NCBI GenBank assembly: GCA_010094045.1
Contig: ML986844.1
Coordinates: forward strand, 1-21,315
Direction: 5' to 3'
Length of the DNA stretch: 21,315 nucleotides
Source: Lojkania enalia
Taxonomy: Eukaryota > Ascomycota > Dothideomycetes > Pleosporales
Position numbers and translations under genes: made by a program. Shown in pieces: positions 1-11,449 of the stretch (positions are counted from its first letter, which is position 1; each line of letters starts with the position of its first letter). The notes beneath the pieces were generated by a model. That model saw nothing but the letters and a program-made list of their open reading frames with translations. It made no database searches and was not told the DNA's origin.

Positions 1-329
1 AACTTTCCTTTTCTAAAATATATTTTCTTTCTATATTATTATTAACTCTATTTTTTTCTTTTTATTAACTTTCTTTTTCTAAAATATATTTTCTTTTATT
101 TATTTTAACTTATTAATCTCTTTTATACTAATATCTAAAAATATTAATATATTCTTTCTTTTAATAATAAAAAAAATACTTTATTTATTTTCTAACTTCT
201 TTTTTTTAAAAAATCTACTATATTACTATTTTATTTTTAATTTCTACCTACTTTCTATTTATTCTATATACCGCACTATCTCTATTCTTATTATCCTATT
301 CTATATTCTACTATACAAAGAGTATAATT
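1..329. other. AT-rich 3' flank of the helicase pseudogene, with a short direct repeat
   Basis: This stretch is almost entirely A and T, and I see no coding signal in it. Bases 1-31 recur nearly unchanged at 67-97 (one C/T difference), giving a two-copy direct repeat with a 66-bp offset. The base composition changes at about 270-330, where the much more GC-containing decayed helicase frame ends. No telomeric TTAGGG or CCCTAA array is present. Confidence 0.6.
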
Positions 330-3300
330 CAAATACTAACTACTATTGCGTTACTAAAATACTCTCTCTAAACCCGTTGAGAGTACCTCTTTCCTAACTA
401 CTCTATATACGCCTTCTAATCCCTACTAAGTTCCCCTAAGTAGCTATACTGTCGGATTATCTGAGTCTCCTCCTTAACCTCCGCCGCCGCCCGAGCTAGC
501 GGTACTATTATATTTAGCTACTGATATTAATTGCTTATATCTAACCTAGTTATATAGTACTTCTAACTAACCCAGTATTACTAGTAGCTATAACTCCCTC
601 CCCCATCGCGCATTCCTATCCGAAATCTATCCAGCTCAACCCTATTCATCCCAGACTACGCCGTATACTATATTATCTTATACCTCCGCTATTCCTCCAT
701 CCCTACCTCTTCTATTATCTAGTATACCGCGCATCCTTCGCGTAGCTCCTCTAGTACCTCTTAAACCTGCTGCCACGCTAAGCTTGCCTTATACTGCCTA
801 TCCTGCTACTTACTGATACCCTCTCCGCATTAGTTACATCTAGCTAACTTAATATTATTACAGCTCACCTGCTTCCTGTTAAGATAGCTGCTTATCAGCC
901 CTCGCCAACACCTATTATTTATAATAAACCTCCCCATCGCCTGCACGTCCAGCTCCTCCCCTTTTTATTCTATCCTTCACTCCACCTCGCCCTCCTCTAC
1001 AAGAATTACCGAATCCACCCGCTCGCCTACCTACCTACTATACCTACTCTTCTAAGTAAAGTTAATTATACTCTATAGCATCCCTATATGCAGTATAAAC
1101 ACGATCCCCGGAAAATCCACCCCTGTACCTAACGCCGACGTAGCTACTATAAGCCTACCTTCTTTAAGCTATTCCTCTAACTGCTTAGCTCGCTCTATAT
1201 CTCTAGTATAATAGTACCTACTATCTAGTACTTTAGCTATCGCTTTACATTACGCTTTACTGCGGCAGTATACTACCCCTTTCTCCTTTCGTTCCCTGAG
1301 CTGCTGCACCTGCCGCTGATATATTACTAATACTATCTTTTATACCTACCCCTACTTATACTACAATACTAAATATCGTATATTCAGCCGCACCGTACTC
1401 GCTTAAACGTACGTTATATACTAAACCAGTATACTCTCTCCTAGCTCAGCCTCTCGCACCAGCGGTAGTATTACCGTAAGTAGTACTACTAGGCACGGTA
1501 GCAGCTGTAAATTCTTTAGCTTTACTAGCTTCAGCCGCTAGTCGCTCGACGTAAAAATAAGATAATACTTATCTACTACAATCCGCCGCAGCAGCCTCTT
1601 ACTATTAAATATCTCTACGTAGCTGATAAAATTCCTATTACTCGTTATATCGCCCGCTACATCTATACTGACTACTACTACTGCTGCTAGATTACTCTCG
1701 CTATACTTCTACTCTATATAGTCGATCCTACTCTCTCGAATCCGCTTGACTAAGTTCTTAATAAGCGCCCAGTACGGCACTACTACCACCATCACCCCGT
1801 ATCGATCTAAGTAAGCTAGTATAGTAAATAGTAAGCTCTTCCCCCTACCGGTTGAGAGTACTACGACAAGTAGTATCTACCCGTCCAGTACCGTATGCAT
1901 CGCTTACTCTTGCTCGGCTGAGTAGAAGCTAATCTTTTCTTACCTAAGCACCTGCTGCATCGCCTTTTAAAGCCCTTTCTTCCTTCTACTTTAAACCCGC
2001 GCCTCCTTTCCTTATACTATAAGTTCTTTACTATTACTATTATACCGCCGCTACTTCCTTACCCTAGTCCAGCCTTAACTACCTGTCTACCTTACCTCCG
2101 GTGTCTCTTTACCCCCGTCGAGCCCTAAGAAGTAATACTACAGTATACTAAGCGGCCGGAATACCTTAATTAAGCGTACGCTAAGATGCTTGATAATATT
2201 AATCGGTATACTATAGTTTCTAATCCCTATCTATGTTGTTTATATACTCTATAGCTCCAGCGCGCTCTCTTCCTCCTTATCTACTTTAGCTTCTTCAACT
2301 TCCCCTATCTCGTCCTAATATCCTTTACTAAACGACTCTTCAACTACTTTTCTACTAATACTAACAGCCGCGTGTTAGTAGTCTAGTATATATAGCTTAA
2401 TACCTACCTATTTACTAGTCTTGCGCTTAAGTACGCGCGTCAGTCGATCTATCTTCTATAGCCTATATTAATCCGCCTATACGTAGTTGTTAAAGCCGCC
2501 GCCGAGCACCTCAACATTTAAATACTCTTAAAACGGCTGTACGTAAGCTAAATACACTACTATTACCTGCCCTAGCCGCGGTAGTAGAAAGTATAGTACT
2601 ACCTTTAACTTATCCTACTAGGATTGCGATTTATAATAGCGGACTACTATTATAATCTGCCTATCTACTACGAAGATATTATAGTCTTATAGTACCCTAT
2701 TATAATACCGTATTATTATAATCTCTAACTCTTACCTAGGCTGCCCTGAAGTTATATATATACTAACTATCAGCAGTTCTAAGAAGCAATCTACCTACTG
2801 CAAGTACTACTTTACCTACTACTTACTCTATAAGCCGTCTCTTAACTAGAACCGCTAACTAGCTTCCATCTGTCTAGCCCGAGTAAGTATCTATTTAAGC
2901 CTATTATTAAGCCGATTATTATAATAATAGATAAAAGATATACTCTACCGCGTAAACGTAATATTATTAATAAACTACTCCAGCCAGATAGTAAACTGGT
3001 CCTTAGCTCTAGCTGTTTAACACAGCTCCTGCTAGAGTATCTTCTCTATCTTAGCTACTATATCCTACGCTATCTTGCGGAACTAGCTAATATAGATCAG
3101 CCGGCTATTAAGATAGAACATCTTCTTATCTTTTAACTAGTAAGCGTTACCTAAATTACCAGCCGTTAGTATAATAAACTTCCTATACGCTAGTAAGCTA
3201 ATTATCTTGCTTATTAGACTGAACGATCCGTCAGCTAGAAACTTCCGCCGTATAAGTAGAAAATGCTCCTAGTTCTCGTCCGTCTGCTCGTCGCGCTCCG

Positions 3301-4768
3301 CCGCTAGAAGTAGCTTCTCTATACCTAGCACGTGTACGCAGTATACTACGCCAGCTAGTATATACGAGTAGTTCTTCGCCGTATATAAGCGGTCTATCTT
3401 AGCGTCGATCCCTAGTATAGTAAGAAAATAGATAAGCCTACTATTAAACAGCCGATCGCCTGTCGATTAAAAAATAAATAATATAAGTATATCTAGTAGT
3501 ACCCTAAGCTAAGCGTTCTTACTATCCCTATCTAATATAACCTATAGTACTATCGCTAGTTCCTTCTACTTATCTTACTAACAGAATAGCTCGCGCGCGT
3601 CTTCCATCTAATCTACCTCTTTCTTTCTATAGTACCTATAACGGGGGCTACTATTACTATTATTATCGCTATTAGTACTACTTCTAGCTCTACTAGACCC
3701 AGAACTTGCGCTATTATCTAACGCTACACTATTATTATTACTATTATTGCTGTTGCTGTTATAACTAAACTATATAGCCTAAACTTCTTCGTTAGCGATA
3801 ATATAGAGAAAGTAGTAGACGAACTTAATAATATAGCTAGCGTATACTACCTAACTCTTAGGGTTCTGCAGTTGAGCGAGCGGACGCCTATCTACCTTAT
3901 ATTATTAAGCACTTTTAAACTACTATCTCGTCTCTCGCGCGAGTAATAATAACCCTCTAATATTCTACTTAACTAATAGCTTAACTAACTTCGCTACCTA
4001 CTAAAGTTTTACCTCGCCTCAGTTGGACAGCTAGATCTAATATGCGAGATATACTCGATTCTGCTTTACTAGATGCTCCAGCTACCCTATCTGCTTAAAC
4101 CACCCGGTCTTATTAGTCTTCGCTGCCTCCGCATCTATAATCTATACCTTCTCTTCTTCCCTCTACTTCGTAAGCTTAAACCTGGCTAACTAATTATATA
4201 TAACGTCAGCCTCTATATAGAGAATAGCTAGCTTATAGTTACAGCTACCTATATTAACAATAAAATATTACTGTAACCCGCCAGCCTGAAAGAATATCTA
4301 TACCTTAACCTTCTAATAGAGCCTACTTTTATTACCTATCTATATCTGCTTATACTTCTTCTTTAGATATATATATAGCGCGTTGATATTAGTAGTAATA
4401 TAGTACCTAGATTGCTTATACTAGAACCTATTTAATAGCTTTCCTAATTCTAGTATCAGTTGCCCGAACGGTGCGGGCAGCTAGATATCCTTTACTAGTC
4501 TAATCAGCTACTAATAAGTATACTTAATAATTACCCTCCTCTACTCTATTATTATACTATAATAGTACTGTAGATATATATTAATATTTAATATAGCAGT
4601 TGCGTATTCCTTATATATTAGAACGTAGTGCTCGGGTAGATAGTAAAGATAGTTCTTAATATCCTCTAGTAATAGCGCTGTTCTGCTTACTTATATACGG
4701 GTCTTCCTACTATAGATATAGTATTATACCCTCGGTTTAAGCGTCTATACGTCCTAGTAGAACTGCAT
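330..4768 (-). pseudogene. RIP-inactivated telomere-linked RecQ-like helicase (TLH type)
   Basis: Minus-strand remnant of a protein of about 1,450-1,500 residues, the size usual for fungal telomere-linked RecQ-like helicases. Reading TAG/TAA as former Gln or Trp codons leaves one long frame. The N-terminal half carries a block reading roughly KTGWFKQIG*LEHLVKQNR (near 4060-4130), known from fungal helicase-associated C2H2-type proteins, and a Ser/Asn-rich linker near 3650-3770. The helicase core follows: motif I LSTGRGKS (1835-1858), a motif Ia stretch VVVVPYWALIKN, motif II VVDKYYL for an ancestral DECH box (1561-1579), motif III near LTVILPLVREAE, motif V ATSALGTGVDFPG (1097-1147) and motif VI remnants (1040-1075). 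The C-terminal tail contains VSCNNIKLARCN and fades out at about 330. The ATG at 4766-4768 is chosen because it is the only Met near the N-terminus in frame with the rest; the true start could be further upstream. In-frame stops show it is dead. The family normally unwinds DNA and is subtelomeric; that role is inferred from homology. Confidence 0.85.
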
Positions 4769-4902
4769 CCTTCCAGCCTTATTATAGCCCTACGCTAGTA
4801 TAGGTACAATAATACAGTATTATAAGCAGAATAAATAGGCTCTACTAAATAGTTTTTGTATATAAAGTATTACGGTTAGAGTACTAGTTGTAAATAAATC
4901 GG

Positions 4903-4930
4903 GGGGGTAACGGTTAGATAAATTAGCCCC
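4903..4930. promoter_or_regulatory. G-run/C-run inverted repeat upstream of the helicase frame
   Basis: A seven-G run leads into gggggtaac, matched by attagcccc after a short spacer, about 135-165 bp upstream of the ATG. The match is imperfect here but perfect in copy 2. Its position in the 5' region suggests a regulatory or structural site, but no function is known to me. Confidence 0.4.
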
Positions 4931-4948
4931 TTTTAACAACCTATTTCG

Positions 4949-4972
4949 GGTATAGCGCTATAGTACTATACC
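4949..4972. repeat. Small inverted repeat ggtatag...ctatacc
   Basis: Seven-base perfect arms (4949-4955 and 4966-4972) separated by 10 bases. The copy-2 equivalent at about 6323-6346 has become more AT-rich. It sits just upstream of the G-run/C-run inverted repeat in the helicase 5' region. It could be an operator-like palindrome or chance. Confidence 0.35.
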
Positions 4973-5019
4973 TAATCTATTACGAATCGGGCCTAATTTG
5001 TCGCCTTATATCAGATAGG

Positions 5020-6142
5020 GGCTGCTATTACTATTATTATTACTATTAGTACTACTTCTAACTCTATTAGACCTAAAACTCGCGCTATTATCTAATACTA
5101 TACTATTATTATTACTATTATCGCTGTTACTACTATAGTTAAACTATATAGCCTAAACTTCTTTATTAGCAATAATATAGAAAAAGTAGTAGATAAACTT
5201 AATAATATAGTTAGCATATACCGCTTAACTCTTAAGGTTCTATAGTTAAGTAAGTAGATACTTATCTACCTTATATTACTAAATACTTTTAAGCTACTAT
5301 TTTATCTCTTACACGAGTAATAATAACCCTCTAATACTCTATTTAATTAATAGCTCGATTAGCTTTACTACCTACTAAAGTTTTATCTTATTTTAATTAG
5401 GCAGCTAGATCTAATATATTAGATATACTTAATTCCGCTTTACTAGATACTCTAGCTACCCCGTCTACTTAAACTACCTAGTTTTATTGGTTTTTGCTGC
5501 CTCCGCATTTATAACTTATACCTTCTCTTCTTTCCTCTACTTTATAAGCTTAAACCTAGCTAACTAATTATATATAATATCAGCCTCTATATAGAAAATA
5601 GCTAGCTTATAGTTATAGCTACCTATGTTGACGATAAAATATTACTACAGCCTACCAGCCTAAAAAAACATTTATATCTTAACCTTCTAATAGAGCCTAC
5701 TTTTATCGCCTATTTATATCTACTTATACTTTTTCTTTAGATATATACGTAGCGCGTTAATATTAGTAGTAATATAGTATCTAGATTACTTATACTAGAA
5801 CCTATTTAGTAGCTTTCCTAATTCTAATATTAGTTGCCTGAACGGTATAGGTAGCTAGATATCTTTTACTAGTCTAATTAGCTACTAACAAGTATACTTA
5901 ATAATTACCCTCCTCTACTCTATTATTATACTATAATAGTACTATAGATATATATTAATATTTAATATAGTAGTTATATATTCCTTATATATTAGAACGC
6001 AGTACTTGGGTAGATAGTAGAAATAGTTCTTAATATCCTCTAGTAATAGCACTATTCTACTTACTTATATATAGGTCTTTCTATTATAGATATAATATTA
6101 CGCCCTCGGTTCGAGCGTCTATATATTTTAGTAGAATTATAT
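5020..6142 (-). pseudogene. Duplicated N-terminal fragment of the TLH-type helicase
   Basis: Minus-strand decayed frame equivalent to the first ~375 codons of the helicase pseudogene. It starts at the lost start codon (ATG to ATA, 6140-6142) and stops abruptly at the duplication junction at 5020, after the Ser/Asn-rich linker. It contains none of the helicase core. It carries RIP-type stops like the main copy. The duplicated piece may never have been functional, because it has no helicase domain and runs straight into the upstream region of copy 1. Confidence 0.75.
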
Positions 6143-6276
6143 TCTTCTAGCCTTATTATAGCTCTATACTAGTACGGGTGCGATAATATAGTATTATAAG
6201 TAGAATAAATAGACTCTACTAAATAGTTTTTATATATAAAGTATTATAGTTAGAGTACTAGTTATAAATAAATTAG

Positions 6277-6304
6277 GGGGGTAATAGTTAGACGAATTAC
6301 CCCC
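6277..6304. promoter_or_regulatory. Perfect 9-bp inverted repeat gggggtaat/attaccccc
   Basis: Copy-2 counterpart of 4903-4930. The arms (6277-6285 and 6296-6304) are fully complementary, with a 10-base loop. Runs of C and G are rare in this window, so a perfect GC-containing stem that survived RIP stands out. Confidence 0.45.
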
Positions 6305-6390
6305 TTTTAACAACCTATTTTAGGTATAGTACTATAGTACTATACCTAATCTATTACGAATCGGGCCTAATTCGTCGCCTTATATTAGAT

Positions 6391-6679
6391 AGGCTAGTTT
6401 ATTTTAATTTTCCTCTAAATTAGATAGGTTTTTTACTATTAGCTTTATAAAAAAAGGTCCGCCTATTATAGAGTTTTTTATAAAAGATAATAGTTATTTT
6501 ATATATATAAATAAAAATTTACTTTTACTATAATTTATATATATATTAATTCTAGTATAGAAATTAGAAGGTAAATTATAGTTAAATATTAGTAGTTACC
6601 TCTAATTCTAATATATTATTAGTAGTTTCTAAATTTCTACCTAAGTATACTTTATATAGTTTTTCTAAAGATAATTTTA
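6391..6679 (+). repeat. Repeat S, left copy, first part (interrupted by Gypsy-1)
   Basis: This segment is the reverse complement of about 20567-20855. Shared blocks include ctaaattagatagg near the outer end, ggtccgcctattatag, and a stretch containing agaaattagaaggtaaatta. The copy here has lost nearly all CpG that the right copy keeps (for example acgcgtag there is atatata here). It breaks off at 6679, at the edge of the Gypsy-1 LTR, and resumes at 12803. I see no clear coding frame. The family is not recognised. Confidence 0.85.
6675..6679. repeat. Target-site duplication of Gypsy-1, left
   Basis: Sequence tttta directly before the LTR. The uninterrupted S copy reads tccta at this position (reverse complement of the region near 20570), and the right flank reads ttcta. 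Both are simple C-to-T derivatives of tccta. A 5-bp duplication is typical of Ty3/Gypsy integration. Confidence 0.8.
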
Positions 6680-6981
6680 TATTATAGACGCTTATATATA
6701 GTTAGTTAATTATACTTTAAATAGTTAACTCTATTATTATATACTATATATAAATATTAAAATATTATATAAAAAATAGAGATATCTATATTATATAGAT
6801 TTTATAAAAGTTAGATTTATACTACTATATAGACTAGCTAAATTAGTAAAACCTTCTTCTATTATAGTTAAGATAAGTTAGTTATATCCTAGCTAACAAC
6901 TAATAACTATTACTAACAGCTAATTTAAATATTATAGTAAAGGTAGTATAAGTATAGAGGTATTATAGTATTATTATAATA
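6680..6981 (-). repeat. Gypsy-1 3' LTR (left), 302 bp
   Basis: Direct repeat of 12501-12802 with identical length. On the plus strand it runs from tattatag to gtattattataata. TA at the start and at the end correspond to the canonical TG...CA ends after RIP of TG and CA. It is more AT-rich than the other LTR (for example tattattataata against tattaccgtaata). Confidence 0.92.
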
Positions 6982-6994
6982 ATACCCCCTTTTT
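6982..6994 (-). other. Polypurine tract of Gypsy-1
   Basis: The plus strand reads ataccccctttt immediately inside the left LTR, that is aaaaggggg followed by tat in the element's sense. A purine run abutting the 3' LTR is the plus-strand primer site of LTR retrotransposons, and it fixes the element's orientation as minus. Confidence 0.75.
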
Positions 6995-7504
6995 AGTTAT
7001 AAGTTCTTATAAGTTAGATTTTTATATTATATTTAGGTTATTTATAATTAAATAGTAGTTATTAATACTAGTATTAGTTAAAGTTATAGGTATATTAATA
7101 TAATTAGTTATTATTATATAATAGTACTATATTAGAGATTAGATTAGATTATAGATATATTAGTATAACTAATAGTTAATAATAGTATTATATTAAGAAT
7201 TAAGTTAGTTTAATTCTTATAGTAGTATTATACTAGAGATTAGATTAAGTTATAGGTATATTAGTATAACTAGTTATTATTATATAGTAATATTATATTA
7301 GAAATTAAGTTAGTTTAATTTATATAATAATACTATACTAGAAATTAATAGTAGTATTATTACTAGTATTATATTAGTATAGTATTATTATAGGCGTCTA
7401 AAAATATATTTAAATTAAACTTTAATACCTAATTAAAAATTTAAATATAATATTATATTTAAGTTTTATTTATTTAAATTTCTAGTATAGTAATCTTCTA
7501 TAAT
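6995..7504 (-). repeat. Gypsy-1 3' untranslated region with imperfect tandem repeats
   Basis: Between the polypurine tract and the end of the chromodomain no reading frame can be recognised. About 7080-7345 consists of imperfect repeats: a tatatta-tata-act core recurs at about 7091, 7156 and 7257 (spacings 65 and 101), joined by variants of ttagagattagatt and aattaagttagtttaatt. The repeats are degraded and AT-rich. They may be an original feature of the 3' UTR. Confidence 0.55.
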
Positions 7505-10500
7505 AGTTATCTTAATAAAGTTACTAACTAGGTACTATTCTAAATTATAATAGCTAGTCTACTTAACTAGGTATTTATACTAGTATCTCTATTAGTTATA
7601 GTAGAGGTCTTCTATTTACTTAATAAAGTATTCTAGTTTTCTATTAATTTTAATAGGTTTAAGATTATATACTTATTAACTAAATAAGTAGTTAAATAAT
7701 TTAGGTACTAGCTATAATAGTAATATATAGAATATAGGATATTTTTTAGCTAATTTAGGTAGCTTTAATTTATAAGTATATAAAAATACCTTTATAATAA
7801 TTTTATAAAAGCTTATATTCTTCTAATTAAATTTTTTTAATAGTCTTTATATATATATATTTCTAGCGTCTAGTTAAACTAGATTACTAATCTAGTAGTT
7901 AGAGGCTAGTATATACTTATAATTAATATACTTTTATTAGAGTACTTATACCTAAATAAGTTCTTCTCTAATATACTCTATAATATTCTTTATCTTATTA
8001 ACTAGTCTATTAGCTTTCTAAGCTATTAGAGACTATTTTAATAGTTAATAGATTCTTATAGGCAGTTTAAAACTTATTTAAAAGTGCTAGCTAAAGTAGA
8101 CTAGAAATAGAGAAACTTTTATTAATTTAAATACTATATTATTTACTTTAAACTATACTATTAATAACTATTTAACCTAGTTATCTTATTTATAACTAGT
8201 ATAGGCTTAGAGAACTTATTCTATTACTATATTAGTATTCTCTATCTAGCTATTAGTTTTTAAATAGAAGCTAGTTAATATATATATATTAATTTATAAC
8301 TATTTATAAAGCTCTTAATAGAAGGTAAAGATAAATTATATTCTACAGTCAGATATAATAGTATATAATAGTTTATAGTAAACCTATATATAGTAATAGA
8401 ATAGTTAGATAATATTAGAAGTTTTAATTCTTATATATAGTATTAGGTATTTATACTTATTAAGCCTATTAACTACTACTATAATATTTATACAATCTTC
8501 TAATTCTAGTAGATTAGTTATAAAGTCTATAGAAATATCTTAAAACTTTTATTTAGGTATAGATAATAGTTTTAATAATCTATAGTACTTCTTTCTAGAA
8601 GTTTTACTTCTTTAATATATATAATAACAGCCTATATATTATTATACTAAATTAAATATCTTTAACTAATAATATTTATACTAGAGTAGTTTTAAAGTTT
8701 TTTCTTAACTAGAGTATCTACTAGATAGTAAATTATAGATAACTTATAATAGCTTAAGCTTTAACTTATTATAGTTTAGTACTATAAATTAATCTTAATA
8801 GTATAGTTAATTATTATACTTTTTATAATTAACTAGAGTTAGGAGTTTAAATTAATAGATTTCTTCTCTTAATAATTTTAAAGTATTTTAGATTAGGTTA
8901 ATATTTAGGTATTCTTTATTAATAATCTCTATAATTAGTTAGTCTACTTCTATCTATTAGAATAGTTTAAGACGAAGTAATATCTATTAATAACTTCTAT
9001 AAGCTTTTTCTTATATAAGCTTATTCTATAACTTTTAAATTAAGGTATTAAACTTATTTCTAAATTTTCTAGATTAGTATATAATACTAAAGTTAAACCT
9101 TAATAGATATTTTAACTAATAAGCTTATTAGTAGCTTAGCTACTTTATTATTATAAAGTATTATAAGTTCTTATAATTATTTAGTACTTTTATAAGAAAT
9201 ACTATACCTTTTAATTTAGGCCTCTATTATTTAAAATATTAGATAATTATAAGTAGTTTCTTATTATATATTTTATAGTTACTTTTAGTAGAATTTATAT
9301 ACTTAAAGAAGTAGATAATAGATCTTAGTTTACTATTAACACCTTTCTAAGATAGTATACTAGCTGTTATAAAATCGGATATATTAGCTTCTACTACTAT
9401 TAGTAGCTTAAGATTAAAATATTAGAAAATTAGTATAAAGATAAAAGTATCCTTTAGATAGTTAAAAGAATATTAATAGCTATTATTCTAGTTAAATCGA
9501 GTATTCTTCTTAGTTAGGGCTACTAAGGGAGAGACTTTCTATAAGAAGTTGCTAATAAATTATTAGTAGAAGTTTATAAAGCTTATAAAAGTTTAAATAT
9601 CTTTTATATTTTTAGAGTATTTCTAGTTAATAATTATCTCTACTTTCTTTAAGTCTATATAGATCTCTTCTATAGTAATTATATACTCTAGATAGGTTAC
9701 TTCTAACTAATAGAACTTATACTTATCTATATTAAGCTATAAACTATTCGCTCTTAAGGCTTTAAAAACTAGCTAAATATACTACTTATAATTCTTTAAA
9801 TTCTTACTAAATATTAGAATATTATTAATATAGGTAGTATAGAATATATTAAAGTATAGTTTTAGTATATTATTTATAAAGTACTAGAATATACTTAAAG
9901 TATTAACTAGATTAAAGAGTATTACTAGATATTTAAATAGCTTATAATATATATAAAAGATAGTCTTCTATTTATCTTCTTTAGCAATCTTTAGCTTATT
10001 AAATATAGTAATAATATTAAATTTTATATAGTATTTAGCCTTATTAAATTAGATTAATATTTCTTAGATTAGTAGAATCGGGTATTAGTTCTTAATAGTA
10101 ATAGTATTTAGGGCTCTATAATTTATATAGAATTAGAAACTACCTCTAAATTTCTTTATAAAGATTATAAATATAGCTACTAGTAATAAGCTTACTCTAA
10201 TAAATCCCTTAGATAAGTTCTTATTAAGGTACTTTTTTAGTACCTTTAACTTGTTCTAAAATATCTTATAAAGTAGACTAAAGCTAGTTTACTTACTATT
10301 CTCTAGTTTAATCTTAAAATTATATAATTATTATTTAAGTAGCTTATCTATATTTTTATATAAAAAGATAGATAATAGATTATAGTATTCTTTAAGTACT
10401 TTAGTAATAGAGTTAATATATACTTTTAGGGCTAGAACCTTATTAATATTAGCTATTAATATAGCGAAGATTTTATAGTTAAATTATTAGAAAAGTTAGA

Positions 10501-11200
10501 CTAATAGTATAGTACCTATATAATATATATTTAGTTATAGTATAGACTTTAAATATTTAAGTTTAGATAAATCTTTTTAGCTATAATTTTTATCTAAAGT
10601 TAAATTAGTTTTAGTTTTAAATTCTTTTAACTAATATAGTATTTTAAGCTACTAGTAATTATATTAGATATAGCTTAATAGGTAGAGTTTTAAATAGTAC
10701 TACCTAAACTTTAGGCTATATAAGAGTTGTAAATTAGTTACTTTAGGATCTTCTTTTATATTAGATTTAGATAGTTTATAGTCTTTAATAACTATTTAAA
10801 TAGTTTATTAATAGATAATAATATTAGTAGATTATAAATATTAAGTTAGGTATTAGTTAATAATAATAACTAGCTATTTATTCTTATAGTTTAGGTTTAT
10901 ATAATATTTATATATCTATAACTATCTTAAAATTAACTAGTATTTTCCTAATATAATTATATAAAGATATACTATCTTTAAATAGTTTAGGTATTAGAAG
11001 GTTAGAGTAACTAAATAGAAGATAGTCCTTTTATAAAAAACTTCTCTATTAAAGCTAGTTAGATATAAGTTATATAAGAGTTATATCTTTTAGAATTTTA
11101 GAGTATATACGAAGTCTCTATAAATATAGCTATAACTAGTAGCTTTAGTATTAATAAAAATATTAATATCTTACTAGACTAGGTTTTAATAGATTAAGAA
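7505..11200 (-). pseudogene. Gypsy-1 pol remnant (protease, RT, RNase H, integrase, chromodomain)
   Basis: Minus-strand pol, read from right to left. Protease: INTKATSYSYI (about 11135-11155), a decayed DTGAT active site in which Asp became Asn and Gly became Lys. Reverse transcriptase: TYINNILIFSKNLK, with the YxDD box mutated to YINN (9818-9832), followed by DKYKFY and a YIITIEEI stretch. RNase H: VVEANISDFITASILS*KG (about 9330-9400), an altered VETDASDF. Integrase: KKYYRLLKLLSIP then DISIDFITNLLELED (8450-8640), which holds the first catalytic Asp, followed by IIVVVNRLNK. Chromodomain: YKYLVK*TSYYNLE then IEDYYTRNLNK (about 7505-7610). Stops fall at Gln and Trp positions. Pol would make the enzymes that copy and integrate the element; here the active-site losses and stops rule that out. 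The junction with gag is not resolved. Confidence 0.88.
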
Positions 11201-11449
11201 AGAAGCTATAATCTAGTAGTTTTATAACTATTTCTATAGGGGCTAATTCTATAGATATATAGAAATTTGGTGTAGGTATAGTTTTAAGAGATAATTTACT
11301 TCTAGGACGAACCTTTTAATAATATTCTAGTTAGTAAAACTAGCTGCGTTTAAGAGTAAAAATAATAGCTTTATCTATAGAATAATAAATATATTAAAAA
11401 TTAGTTAAAGGATTAGTTAGAGGATTAAGAGTAGAATCTATTAGGTATA

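Larger units (their letters stand above)
3646..5019. repeat. Tandem duplication, copy 1 (1374 bp)
   Basis: This copy is contiguous with the helicase body and holds about 250 bp upstream of the ATG at 4768 plus the first ~375 codons. It matches 5020-6393 base for base at a constant offset of 1374 wherever I compared them, with no insertions or deletions, for example at both ends and around the G-run near 4903. Differences are transitions. It keeps more C and G, including CpG, than copy 2, but at several sites it is the more mutated one, such as tttaagcg here against ttcgagcg in copy 2. The junction reads agatagg|ggctgc. Confidence 0.92.
5020..6393. repeat. Tandem duplication, copy 2 (1374 bp)
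   Basis: Head-to-tail second copy of 3646-5019. It lies upstream of the helicase gene in the gene's own sense, so it is a detached duplicate of the 5' end rather than part of the gene. It is more AT-rich than copy 1. The start codon equivalent (6140-6142) has become ATA. It ends at agatagg, where repeat S begins, and shares no sequence with copy 1 beyond that point. Confidence 0.92.

Noticed and set aside
1..280. Possible mitochondrial or apicomplexan origin because of extreme AT content
   Set aside because: The bias is explained by C-to-T change at CpA on both strands, and the sequence is full of nuclear chromoviruses and a fungal TLH-type helicase. No mitochondrial genes or tRNAs seen.
361..480. 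Telomeric repeat relics (isolated ccctaa/ttaggg words)
   Set aside because: Only scattered single hexamers occur, with no array of consecutive units anywhere in the window.
3651..3770. Trinucleotide microsatellite (tta/cta/gct repeats)
   Set aside because: It reads as a Ser/Asn-rich linker in the helicase frame and is shared by both duplicated copies, so it is coding low complexity rather than an independent satellite.
330..4768. Helitron Rep/helicase
   Set aside because: The motifs fit a RecQ-like core (STGRGKS, DECH-derived DKYY, ATSALGTGVDFPG) and not a Pif1-type helicase, and no Rep HUH motif was seen.
7080..7345. CRISPR-like array
   Set aside because: Repeats are imperfect, unevenly spaced, lack constant spacers, and lie in the 3' UTR of a fungal retrotransposon.
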